This document shows, piece by piece, positions 8,481-16,608 of a stretch of DNA of 34,492 nucleotides (within the stretch, counting starts at the first letter, position 1; every line of letters starts with the position of its first letter). The DNA is from Bacillota bacterium (GTDB lineage: Bacteria; Bacillota; UBA4882; UBA10575). The stretch is from positions 1-34,492 of the forward strand of contig JAAYHY010000157.1 in NCBI GenBank assembly GCA_012735135.1, written 5' to 3'. The notes below the pieces were generated by a model, which saw nothing but the letters and a program-made list of their open reading frames with translations, was not told where the DNA came from and did not search any database. Position numbers and translations under genes: made by a program.

Positions 8481-10256
8481 ATGCCTTTTGATGCTTTATC
8501 CATCGCCAAGTTAATCCCGGAATTAAATGAGGAATTATCCAATGGCCGGATCAACAAAATATACCAACCGGATGCTGAAACCTTCATTTTTGAGGTATTC
8601 CATCCTTTTCCCCGGCGGGAACTGCTGCTCTTAATCTCGGTTCATCCCCGTTTTTTCCGGGCCCATCTGGTAGAGGAAAAACCGGTGAACCCGCTTCGAC
8701 CACCCGCCTTTTGTATGCTCCTCCGCAAGTACCTGCAAGGGGGAAGGATTTTACGGGTGGAGCAACCCCCATGGGAACGGATACTCATCTTTACCATTGA
8801 GGTTTATGAAGAAGACCTTGGCTTAACCAACTTCTCCTTGATCTTTGAAGCGTTAGGACGGAGTAGCAATCTCTTGCTGGTGAACGGGGAAGGAAACATC
8901 ATTGACGTCCTCAAACGGAGACCGGACTCTCCTCCGCACAGCCGGGAAATTATCCCGGGGAAACCTTATTCTTTGCCGCCGGCGCCCGGTTTACCTAATC
9001 CGGAAACCCTTACCTTTTCGGCGTGGAAAAGGATCTGTCAGTTTTCCCCCGCTGCCCGTGGGATCGCCACCGTACTGACCAAAGAGGTTTTTGGCCTCTC
9101 CCGGCTTTTAGCGGAAGAGATCTTAACCAGAGCAGGGGTTCCCTCTACCCTGACGGTGGCGGACCTAACCTCCGATCAGCTTCGTGAGCTTTATTACCAA
9201 ATTTCAACCTTGGGCCAAGCGGGAGGAGAAAAATCCGCCGCCTTCATCGCTTTGGATCCGGCCGGCGTTCCCCTGGACTTTTTCCCTTACCAACCCCGGC
9301 ATCTCCCGGCGGAAAGGATTACACCGGCTCCTAATCTCAACAGCGCCATTGTGGCCAGTTTACACCGGCAAAGCCAGTTGGCCCTGGCCCGGCAGAAAGT
9401 AGAGCGTTTACAAGCCGTTTTGCGCAAGGCAGCCCAGAAGGCCATTAAAAAACGGGATAAACAACGCCAGGAACTGGCCGGGGCGGAAATCGCCGATACC
9501 TACCGGCTGTATGGAGAATTGATTGCCGTGCATTTAGGGGAGATTAAGCGAGGTCAAACCCGATTGGTTGTCCCCAATTATTACGATCCGGAAGGGACTT
9601 CCGTGACCATTCCCTTGGATCCAGCCTTAAGCCCGGTCGCCAACTCCCAGTTATATTACAAGAAATACAATAAAGCCAAAAAAGGACAGGCGAAAATCCG
9701 GGAGCAACTGGAACGGACCGAGATGGAACTGGACTACTATGCTTCTTTAGAAAACGCGCTGGCAAACCTTTCGTCCCCGGCGGATTTAATGGAAATCGAA
9801 ACGGAAATGGTTGAAGCCGGACTCCTTAAAACGATAAGCCGTTCCAAACCAACAGCAGGCGGCGAAACTAAAAACCGACCCTCTCTTTTTCGTGCCGGTA
9901 ACGGCTGGGAGATTATGGTTGGCCGGAATAATAAGCAAAATGACCAACTGAGTATGCGGACGGCGGCGCCCCATGACCTTTGGCTGCATACCCAAAAGAT
10001 CCCCGGCAGTCACGTGATCATCCGTACCCAGGGCAAACCCGTTCCCCCCTCTGTTTTGCTGGCCGCCGCCAACCTGGCCGTGTATTTCAGTAAAGCCCGT
10101 GGCTCGACCAAAGTTCCCGTTGACTATACGGAAAGGCGTCACCTCCGGAAACCCACCGGCGCGCCGCCTGGTTTTGTCCTTTATGATCATTATCAAACCT
10201 TGATCATCGACCCGGATCCGTTAATCTTGGCGCGGTTTGGGTTGAATGAAAGATAA
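8481..10256 (+). CDS. rqcH: RqcH, NFACT-family ribosome quality-control factor
   Basis: The 591-residue protein has an NFACT-N domain (M-P-F-D-A-L-S to about 200) with F-C-M-L-L-R-K and E-A-L-G-R-S-S-N. A helix-hairpin/coiled-coil middle (about 330-470) follows, then an NFACT-R domain with D-L-W-L-H and G-S-H-V-I-I-R near the C terminus. RqcH binds the large subunit of split, stalled ribosomes and recruits tRNA-Ala to add C-terminal alanine tails that mark chains for degradation. The true start is ATG at 8481 with GGAGG 6-7 nt upstream; an in-frame upstream extension to 8334 is discarded. The conserved D-R pair of Bacillus RqcH (D97-R98) is E99-R100 here. Older names are FbpA/YloA, reflecting adhesin-like homologues. 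Confidence 0.95.
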   Translation: MPFDALSIAKLIPELNEELSNGRINKIYQPDAETFIFEVFHPFPRRELLLLISVHPRFFRAHLVEEKPVNPLRPPAFCMLLRKYLQGGRILRVEQPPWERILIFTIEVYEEDLGLTNFSLIFEALGRSSNLLLVNGEGNIIDVLKRRPDSPPHSREIIPGKPYSLPPAPGLPNPETLTFSAWKRICQFSPAARGIATVLTKEVFGLSRLLAEEILTRAGVPSTLTVADLTSDQLRELYYQISTLGQAGGEKSAAFIALDPAGVPLDFFPYQPRHLPAERITPAPNLNSAIVASLHRQSQLALARQKVERLQAVLRKAAQKAIKKRDKQRQELAGAEIADTYRLYGELIAVHLGEIKRGQTRLVVPNYYDPEGTSVTIPLDPALSPVANSQLYYKKYNKAKKGQAKIREQLERTEMELDYYASLENALANLSSPADLMEIETEMVEAGLLKTISRSKPTAGGETKNRPSLFRAGNGWEIMVGRNNKQNDQLSMRTAAPHDLWLHTQKIPGSHVIIRTQGKPVPPSVLLAAANLAVYFSKARGSTKVPVDYTERRHLRKPTGAPPGFVLYDHYQTLIIDPDPLILARFGLNER

Positions 10257-10290
10257 AAAAAGGAAGCCCTTTCCCTCCGGAAAGGGCTTC
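10255..10290 (-). terminator. Strong terminator for the argS-lipoprotein-dctP operon (also ends rqcH)
   Basis: A 12-bp perfect stem (GAAGCCCTTTCC / GGAAAGGGCTTC) with a 4-nt loop is followed by seven T residues on the minus strand. The T run overlaps the rqcH stop codon region. On the plus strand the hairpin lacks a T-tract but may still end rqcH. Confidence 0.9.
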
Positions 10291-10312
10291 TGTCATTATC
10301 CGCCGTTCTTTT

Positions 10313-11371
10313 TTATTCGGTTTTTGACTGACTGAGCCGTTCCAATTCGGCGGTGGCTTTCTTCTCGTACTCCGTATAGGTAGTCTTCAGTTCCGTCCAG
10401 GCCTCGGCTAATCCATAGGCCGTAAAGGTTTTTTCCTGGTACGTGGCTAATTTTTGGTGATGGGTTTTCTTCTCCGCCAGGTTAAAAGCGGTAATTTTTA
10501 CGCCGTACTTTTCCGTCATTTCGCGGGCGGTTTCATTGTTCTGCCAGATCAACTCGTTACTGCCGTAGCGGATCGCCTCCAAAGCACACTCTTGAACCAG
10601 TCCCCGGTAAGGAGGGGGAATCCGGTGCCAAGCCGATTTACTGAGCATCAGCAAACTCAGGGGGAAGTAATGCTCACTTTGGAGGATAAAGCGGGCGGTC
10701 TCAAAGATCCGCATCTGCTTAAAATCAAGAAAATTGGTTTCGACCGCATCAACGATCCCCACCTGTAAACCAATTTTCAACTCGGAAAAAGCAAGAGTTA
10801 CCGGGATAACCCCCAGGGTCTCCCAAGTTTTGCGGTGCGTCGGCAGCAACATCGTGCGTAGGCGCAGACCTTTACTTTGGGATAAATAAACTAAGGCCTT
10901 GTTGCTAACGATGTTCACGGGACCGTCGGTGATATAACCTAAAATATAATCACCCCGGCTTTCCTGGGCTTTCGCCACTAAAGCTTGTCCCAACTTTCCC
11001 TCCAGAACGGCCGTCAGATGTTCGGTAGAAAAGAAGAGAAAAGGAAGGTCCAGTACGGCAAATTCCGGAACATAATCGGCATACTTAAAAGCGGCACAGG
11101 TAATGAAATCAACCGTTCCCCGTTGCAGCCCTTTAATCAATTGTTCGTCATTACCAAGGATTCCACTGTCATAAACCGTAACTTTAAATAATCCCTTGGA
11201 TCTTTCTTCGAGCAGCCGTCGAAACTCGGTGAGCACAACCGCTTCCACCTCCTGGGGCGAACTGGCGGTGGCTGCGGTCAGTTCTAAAACATTACGCTCC
11301 GCGCGCCCAGGAAGAACCGGAGCAAAGAGGAGCAGGATGAGCAATAAGAAACCAGCTACTTTTCGGAGCAT
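10313..11371 (-). CDS. TRAP-type solute-binding protein, DctP family
   Basis: The 352-residue secreted protein has a signal peptide (about residues 1-24, cut after G-R-A). A DctP-family body follows, with E-R-S-K-G-L-F-K-V-T-V-Y near 60 and G-N-D-E-Q-L-I-K-G-L-Q-R-G-T-V-D-F. The central part has L-D-L-P-F-L-F and D-A-V-E-T-N. The family captures organic acids outside the cell for a DctQ/DctM membrane pair. No dctQ or dctM is adjacent, so it is an orphan whose partner may be elsewhere, or it may have a sensory role. A usually conserved ligand arginine could correspond to R172 in L-R-L-R-T-M, not certain. It follows the lipoprotein gene by 27 bp and has AAGGAGG before ATG. Confidence 0.9.
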   Translation of the reverse strand: MLRKVAGFLLLILLLFAPVLPGRAERNVLELTAATASSPQEVEAVVLTEFRRLLEERSKGLFKVTVYDSGILGNDEQLIKGLQRGTVDFITCAAFKYADYVPEFAVLDLPFLFFSTEHLTAVLEGKLGQALVAKAQESRGDYILGYITDGPVNIVSNKALVYLSQSKGLRLRTMLLPTHRKTWETLGVIPVTLAFSELKIGLQVGIVDAVETNFLDFKQMRIFETARFILQSEHYFPLSLLMLSKSAWHRIPPPYRGLVQECALEAIRYGSNELIWQNNETAREMTEKYGVKITAFNLAEKKTHHQKLATYQEKTFTAYGLAEAWTELKTTYTEYEKKATAELERLSQSKTE

Positions 11372-11398
11372 TGGCCTTCCTCCTTATCTATACTGGTG

Positions 11399-12290
11399 TC
11401 ACAAGGTTTCCTTCTGCAGCAGTTCGGCAATGAATTTCATCTTTTGCACACGGTAAGGGTTAAGCGCTTGGAGGTTATTTAGCTCAATCTTTCCTTTATA
11501 CACAAAACTAATCTCGAAATCAAAATACTCTTTTAAGATGTAATAAACAAAAGCCTCGGCAAAATCCTCATTCATCCCCATACTACTGCTGAAACTGAAA
11601 AAGGAAGACTCCGCTTTAAACCATTGGAGAAAAAGAATCAACCCCTCCAGCGATTGGATGTTTTGCAGCTTATCGGCAAAACCCTCTTTATCTTGCCAAT
11701 AACGGTCCCGGTCCCAAGAGATACTGACAAAATCTTTGTTCAAGGGATGGGGAACAAATTTACCCTTCCAGTTAAACTTCAGTTTGTCATACTCCACCAA
11801 ATGGCCGATCTCATGGAGAATAATCCGGAGCAGATTAGGTAACTCCGGTGTACCTCTAAAGTAAAACTGCCCGCTGCTTTCCATTAAACCCAAATTTGAG
11901 TTTAACAGCTTATTCTCCCAATCATCGCCGACAGTAAAATTTAAGGTAAGTTTCCCCTGATCAAGATAGACAATCATCTGGGGCTTATCGGCAAAGGAAT
12001 AGGGTGCTTTGACAATGACGAATCGTCTGGCGTATTTGAGCAAATCAAGCAAGTCATGTTCCATTAAAAGGTCGACACATTTTTTGAGGGCTTGAATTTG
12101 CCGCCGGGAAAGAAGGACTTTTGTCGGCGTAACAAATTGTCGAAACTCGGCGGAGGGCTCGTGTTTGGCCGGATCAAACCCTTCAAAAATAATGCCCTGA
12201 TAAACAAAGGATTTCTGTTCCGGCCCGCAGCCGGAGAATAAAACCATTAAGAATAACAGAACAGCTACGCTTCGGACCAAGTTCTTCATC
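11399..12290 (-). CDS. Lipoprotein with HEIGH zinc-metalloprotease motif
   Basis: The 296-residue product has a lipoprotein signal (about residues 1-21) ending in lipobox L-F-S-G-C with C21 as the lipid anchor. H159-E-I-G-H163 is a gluzincin zinc-binding and catalytic motif. The N-E-D-F-A-E-A-F-V-Y-Y block (240-250) supplies a likely third zinc ligand, and this arrangement recalls ATLF/Pro-Pro-endopeptidase-like peptidases. ATG at 12290 is preferred to the upstream GTG at 12334 because it puts the signal peptide at the N terminus; GGTGGAAGG lies before it. The gene sits 53 bp after argS and 27 bp before dctP, so all three are likely cotranscribed. Protease activity and substrate are inferred; the family was not identified with certainty. 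Confidence 0.75.
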
Positions 12291-12343
12291 GCAACCCAAC
12301 CTTCCACCAGACTGTAACATTGGAAGGCACCCACATCCCATCA

Positions 12344-14071
12344 TCACATTTGTTCCGGCGCTTTGATCCCTAACAGGCCTAAACCGGTTGCTAGAACCGT
12401 TTTAACCGCTGCCACTAAAATCAACCGCGCCTGCTGTAGCTTACGGTCATCGACCAAGACCTGGCATTCATGGTAAAACCCGTTGAAATCCTGGGCTAAA
12501 TCGATTAAGTACCGGCTAATAATAGAGGGTTCATATTCCGCCGCGGCGGTCATCACCTTCTCCGGGAAGAGATACAAGGTCTTAATTACTTTTAAAGCCG
12601 CCGGATCATCCAGTTTTTCCGGGTCGAAAGCAAGATCCGCTTCGTAGTCAAAGCCGGCTTTCCGGATAATACTGCTAGCCCGGGCATGGGTGTATTGGAG
12701 ATAGGGCCCGGTTTCCCCTTCAAAATTCAGAGCTTCCTCCCAAGAGAACGTGACATCCTTAATCCGGTTTACACTCAAGGCGCCAAAAACGACGGCGCCC
12801 ACTCCGACACTCCGGGCCACTTCTTCTTTATTGGCCAGACCGGGGTTTTTTTCATTGATAATCTCCAACGTTTTCTGGATCGCCGTGGTTAAGAGTTCCT
12901 CCAGTAAAACAACCCGGCCCTTTCTGGTCGACAGCTTTTCCCCTTTTAGACTAACCAGGCCGAAGGGGATATGGACCAAATCTTTAGCCCACTCGTATCC
13001 CATCAATTCGACCACTTTAAACCATTGCTGAAAATGGAGACTCTGGGCCATACCGGTTACGTAAAGGGCTTTCACAAACCCGTAAGTTTTTTTTCGGTAC
13101 AGGGCGGCGGCGATATCCCGTGTCGCATAAAGGGAACTGCCGTCCTTTTTCAGGATTAAGCAGGGCGGCATCCCGTAAGCGTCCAGGTTAACCACGGCGG
13201 CGCCTTCACTCTCCGTTAAGAGGCCCTTTGCTTTTAATTCCTCCACGACGGCTCCGATCTTGTCATTATAGAAACTCTCCCCAGCCTGGGACTGGAAGGT
13301 AATTTCCAGCAAATCATAGACCCGCTGAAACTCTTCCAAACTAATCTCCTTAAACCACTGCCAAAGGGCTAAGGCCTCTTCATCGCCGGCTTCGATTTTC
13401 CGGAACCATTCCCTGGCCTCATCTTCCAAAGAAGGATCCTTCTCCGCTTCGGTATGAAACTTGACGTATAAACGCATTAACTCATTGATTAGACCTTTTT
13501 TGACCTCCGCCTCCGATCCCCATTTTTTATAAGCGGTGATCAACTTCCCAAACTGGGTTCCCCAATCCCCCAAATGGTTAATTCCCACACATTCATAGCC
13601 AAGAAAACGATAAATCTTGGCGAGGGAATTACCAATAACCGTACTACTCAGGTGACCAACATGAAATGGTTTGGCAATGTTGGGGGAGGAATAGTCAATC
13701 ACAATCTTCTGCCCTTCTCCAAACGTCCGCGCGCCGTACTCCTCTCCGCAGTCCAGGATTTGTCCCAAAACTTCGCGGGTTAAAGGAACGGGGGCAAAAC
13801 GGAAATTTAAGTAGGGACCGGTCGCTTTCACTTCTGAAAAATAAGGGGAAGGACCAATCTTCCCTTGCAGTTCTTCCGCGATTAAATGCGGCGCCTTTCG
13901 CCACTTTTTGCTCAGTTTAAAGCAGGGCAAGGCCAGATCCCCCAGGTTCGGATCGGGGGGATATTCCAGGAGACCATAGATGGTTTCCCGGTCCAGATCC
14001 GCATCTTCGTTTACCTTCATTACCAAATCTGTAATAATGGCCTTATAATCAAGGTAACTATTCTTCCGCAT
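12344..14071 (-). CDS. argS: Arginyl-tRNA synthetase
   Basis: The 575-residue class I synthetase charges tRNA-Arg in the cytoplasm. It has the N-terminal Arg-S additional domain (about 1-90), the HIGH-type signature H137-V-G-H140 in N-I-A-K-P-F-H-V-G-H, the KMSK equivalent K379-L-S-T-R-K-G and the C-terminal DALR anticodon-binding domain (from about 455, with Y-T-H-A-R-A-S-S-I). Length and motifs are normal. ATG at 14071 follows GGGAGAT. A promoter is visible about 85 nt upstream, and the leader shows no T-box. Confidence 0.97.
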   Translation of the reverse strand: MRKNSYLDYKAIITDLVMKVNEDADLDRETIYGLLEYPPDPNLGDLALPCFKLSKKWRKAPHLIAEELQGKIGPSPYFSEVKATGPYLNFRFAPVPLTREVLGQILDCGEEYGARTFGEGQKIVIDYSSPNIAKPFHVGHLSSTVIGNSLAKIYRFLGYECVGINHLGDWGTQFGKLITAYKKWGSEAEVKKGLINELMRLYVKFHTEAEKDPSLEDEAREWFRKIEAGDEEALALWQWFKEISLEEFQRVYDLLEITFQSQAGESFYNDKIGAVVEELKAKGLLTESEGAAVVNLDAYGMPPCLILKKDGSSLYATRDIAAALYRKKTYGFVKALYVTGMAQSLHFQQWFKVVELMGYEWAKDLVHIPFGLVSLKGEKLSTRKGRVVLLEELLTTAIQKTLEIINEKNPGLANKEEVARSVGVGAVVFGALSVNRIKDVTFSWEEALNFEGETGPYLQYTHARASSIIRKAGFDYEADLAFDPEKLDDPAALKVIKTLYLFPEKVMTAAAEYEPSIISRYLIDLAQDFNGFYHECQVLVDDRKLQQARLILVAAVKTVLATGLGLLGIKAPEQM

Positions 14072-14154
14072 CTAAATCTCCCTTTGTTTCCGTTTTCATA
14101 ACAACGTTAGGTCCGCCCGCACCAGCAGGTCGGGAATTTGCCCGTATTTATTAT

Positions 14155-14183
14155 ATATTACCCAAATCAACAATTATTTGCAA
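14155..14183 (-). promoter_or_regulatory. SigA-type promoter of argS
   Basis: On the minus strand TTGCAA (14183-14178), a 17-nt spacer and TAATAT (14160-14155) precede argS. The spacing is optimal and the context AT-rich. Confidence 0.6.
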
Positions 14184-14208
14184 CCGAAAGATCTATGAAG
14201 ATCCGGTT

Positions 14209-15735
14209 TTAAGATAAATACTCCAGGCGCCGATACTGAATGGCTTCGGCCAAATGGACGGGTTCAATCCGGTCTTCCCCGGCCAAGTCCGCAATGGTTC
14301 TGGCAACCCGGAGCAGACGGTGGTAGCCCCGGGCCGTAATCCCGAAATTGCGAACGGCCGAAGCCATCAGCCTTTTCCCTTCCCTCCCCAAGGCACAATA
14401 CTCCTTGATTTCAGCCGGCCCCATCTGCGCATTGCAATAAAGTTCTTTGCCCTGAAACCGTTCGGCCTGTCGCCGGCGGGCCGCCGTCACGCGGGCCCGG
14501 ATTTGCGCTGACGGTTCCCCGTCCCCGGCGGCTGCCATCTCTTCATATTTTAAGCGGGGGGTTTCGACCATAAAATCGATCCGGTCAAGGAGCGGACCGG
14601 AAATCCGGGAGGTATACCGCCGGATCTGAGCGGGTGTGCAAGTACATGCACGCTTCGGATCCCGGTAATACCCGCACGGACAAGGATTCATCGCCGCCAC
14701 CAACATAAACCGGCTTGGGTAGGACAGGGAAAGAGTGGTACGGGCGATGGTGACCTTTCCATCTTCCAGGGGTTGGCGGAGCACCTCCAATACTTCCCGG
14801 TGAAATTCGGGCAATTCGTCCAAAAAAAGAACACCGTGGTGGGCGAGGGTCACTTCACCCGGTCGTGGATAGGCGCCGCCGCCGATTAACCCCGCTTTGG
14901 TTGTGGTATGGTGGGGAGCGCGAAAGGGGCGCCGGCGGAGTAAGGAAGCGCCCGGGGGCAATTGACCGGCGATACTATAAATTTTTGTAAGCTCCAGCGC
15001 TTCTTCCTGACTGAGGGCAGGCAGGATTGAGGGTAAACGCCGGGCCAGCATCGTTTTGCCGGAACCGGGCGGGCCGATGAGGAGAAGATTATGGCCGCCG
15101 GCCGCAGCAATCTCCAAGGCCCGTTTTGCGGTTTGCTGACCCTTGACCTCGGCAAAATCCTCCCCTGCTTCCATGCGGGCGCTCTCAGCCGCCGCCGCTT
15201 CCGACAAGGAAATCTGGGGAATCGTTCCCGTTTGGAGGAAAGCTACCGCTTCCCGTAAATGTTGGACGGGGACCAACTTAATGCCTTCGACGACACATGC
15301 TTCCGGGTAATTTCCCGCGGGCAAGATCAGGTAATCCTTCTCCTGCTGGCAGGCGGCGATCGTCATCGAAAGGATGCCCCGAACCGTCCGGATCGAACCA
15401 TCAAGGGCCAGTTCCCCGATGATCATACCGGCTTGGAGGGCCTCTGAACCAATACACCCCAGGGCACAGAGGATCCCCAAGGCAATCGGGAGATCGAATC
15501 CGCTCCCTTCTTTGCGTAAGTCGGCCGGGGCCAGGTTAACCACGATCCGGTGGCCGGGGAAAGGAAAACCGGAGTTTTTGATGGCGGCCCGGACCCGTTC
15601 CTTCGCTTCTTTGACCGACGTATCCGCCAAACCCACCAAATCAAAGGAAGGAAGACCGGCCGAGAGATCCACCTCAACCTCGACGGGGAAGCCGTCTATC
15701 CCGATGACGGCGCCACTGGTGACTTTGGCAAACAT
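14209..15735 (-). CDS. comM: YifB/ComM family AAA+ ATPase (Mg-chelatase-like)
   Basis: The 508-residue protein has the ChlI-type N-terminal domain (F-D-L-V-G-L-A-D-T-S-V-K-E-A-K-E-R-V at about 31-48). Walker A is G221-P-P-G-S-G-K-T228 and Walker B is V302-L-F-L-D-E307. A cysteine cluster (C-P-C-G-Y-Y with C-T-C) follows, then a C-terminal helical domain. ComM is a hexameric helicase that extends branches during natural transformation in some bacteria; in Bacillota its role is less defined. It starts with an ATG whose A is the last base of the yraN stop (TGATG), so the two are translationally coupled. The pair links DNA processing functions. Confidence 0.93.
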   Translation of the reverse strand: MFAKVTSGAVIGIDGFPVEVEVDLSAGLPSFDLVGLADTSVKEAKERVRAAIKNSGFPFPGHRIVVNLAPADLRKEGSGFDLPIALGILCALGCIGSEALQAGMIIGELALDGSIRTVRGILSMTIAACQQEKDYLILPAGNYPEACVVEGIKLVPVQHLREAVAFLQTGTIPQISLSEAAAAESARMEAGEDFAEVKGQQTAKRALEIAAAGGHNLLLIGPPGSGKTMLARRLPSILPALSQEEALELTKIYSIAGQLPPGASLLRRRPFRAPHHTTTKAGLIGGGAYPRPGEVTLAHHGVLFLDELPEFHREVLEVLRQPLEDGKVTIARTTLSLSYPSRFMLVAAMNPCPCGYYRDPKRACTCTPAQIRRYTSRISGPLLDRIDFMVETPRLKYEEMAAAGDGEPSAQIRARVTAARRRQAERFQGKELYCNAQMGPAEIKEYCALGREGKRLMASAVRNFGITARGYHRLLRVARTIADLAGEDRIEPVHLAEAIQYRRLEYLS

Positions 15736-16115
15736 CAGTAGTAATTGCCTCCTTCAACGCCAAAGGCATCGGTGATCAATTGATAATCTACAAGCTTACC
15801 CCGGCCATCCAAATTAAGGGTAATAATATCGAAACGACAGGGCGCATCTTGAAAAGCATGTTGTTGCAAATAGCAATAGGCCGTCCGTAACAGATGGACT
15901 CGTTTCCTTTTGGTGATGGCCTCCAGCCCGGTGCCGAAGGCTTTACTCATCCGCGTTTTTACTTCAATAAAGACAAGCTGATTACCGTCACGGGCGATCA
16001 AATCAATCTCCCCGTAACGGGTTTGGTATTTCCGGTGAAGAATAAGATAGCCGCGGTCTTCCAGGATCCGCCGGGCGAGCAGTTCCCCGTAATTGCCCAA
16101 ACGTCGACGTTCCAT
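15735..16115 (-). CDS. yraN: UPF0102/YraN family putative endonuclease
   Basis: The 126-residue protein has the YraN signature G-x-x-G-E-x-L-A near the start, then R-Y-G-E-I-D-L-I-A and F-I-E-V-K-T-R. The E-I-D and E-V-K parts form a PD-(D/E)XK nuclease core. The substrate is unproven. ATG at 16115 is chosen because AGGTGG lies 5 nt upstream; GTG codons at 16124 and 16121 sit on top of that site. It is coupled to comM by a 1-nt overlap, an arrangement seen in many Bacillota next to rnhB, as here. Confidence 0.92.
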   Translation of the reverse strand: MERRRLGNYGELLARRILEDRGYLILHRKYQTRYGEIDLIARDGNQLVFIEVKTRMSKAFGTGLEAITKRKRVHLLRTAYCYLQQHAFQDAPCRFDIITLNLDGRGKLVDYQLITDAFGVEGGNYY

Positions 16116-16283
16116 CGCCACCACCTGTTTCCCACTGTCAAATTTTCGGCTAATCCTTCCTTTTCCTTCGTTAATCAGCTGTCCTTTGCTTCTGTTCCGT
16201 TAGTGAAACCTGAAGGCTCACCTTTTTGCTTCAACCATTTAGAAATTCCTGCTTTCCAATGCCAATTCCTTCCTGTTTACAAA

Positions 16284-16292
16284 ATGATACCA
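16284..16292 (-). promoter_or_regulatory. Possible extended -10 promoter of yraN-comM
   Basis: TGG-TATCAT on the minus strand has the TGn extension directly before a -10-like hexamer. The -35 region is poor. It lies in the 213-bp gap between yraN and the flhB-like gene, which holds no convincing ORF. Confidence 0.35.
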
Positions 16293-16328
16293 TATTTTTA
16301 TTGAATTTGTTGAAGCCGGAACCCCGGA

Positions 16329-16607
16329 TCACTTCTTTTTTCTCCCGGCTTTTGCCTCCAACTGCCAGAGAAAGGCAAGGATTTCCGCGGTTAACTGGTA
16401 CGCCGCAGGGGGGATATAGCTCCCGACCTCCACCCCGTCCAAGAGTTGGCAAAGTTCCGGGTCGGCGACCGTAGGAATCTTCGCCTGGCGGGCCAGTTCC
16501 AGAATGGCTTCGGCAACCAATCCTTGGCCTTTGGCCAAGACCACCGGGGCTTCATCTTCCGCCTGCCGGTAACGGAGGGCAATTGCTTTCATTATCTTTT
16601 CTTTCAT
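16329..16607 (-). CDS. FlhB C-terminal-domain-like protein (YlqH-like)
   Basis: The 92-residue protein corresponds to the cytoplasmic part of the flagellar export switch FlhB that follows the N-P-T-H cleavage site. It shows A-I-A-L-R-Y, A-P-V-V-L-A-K-G, A-x-x-A-K-I-P-T-V-A-D-P-E-L and G-S-Y-I-P-P-A-A-Y. Membrane spans and the N-P-T-H motif are absent, as in Bacillus YlqH. A role in substrate-specificity switching can be suspected but is not shown. ATG at 16607 is 1 nt after the FliK-like stop, so coupling is likely. A second ATG at 16592 has no binding site. Confidence 0.85.
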   Translation of the reverse strand: MKEKIMKAIALRYRQAEDEAPVVLAKGQGLVAEAILELARQAKIPTVADPELCQLLDGVEVGSYIPPAAYQLTAEILAFLWQLEAKAGRKKK

Positions 16608-16608
16608 T

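Noticed and set aside
12291-12334. GTG start at 12334 for the HEIGH lipoprotein
   Set aside because: It puts 15 polar residues before the signal peptide, which would prevent normal lipoprotein export.
14072-14208. Possible T-box riboswitch before argS
   Set aside because: The leader from the predicted promoter is only about 80 nt, and no T-box sequence or specifier stem is visible.
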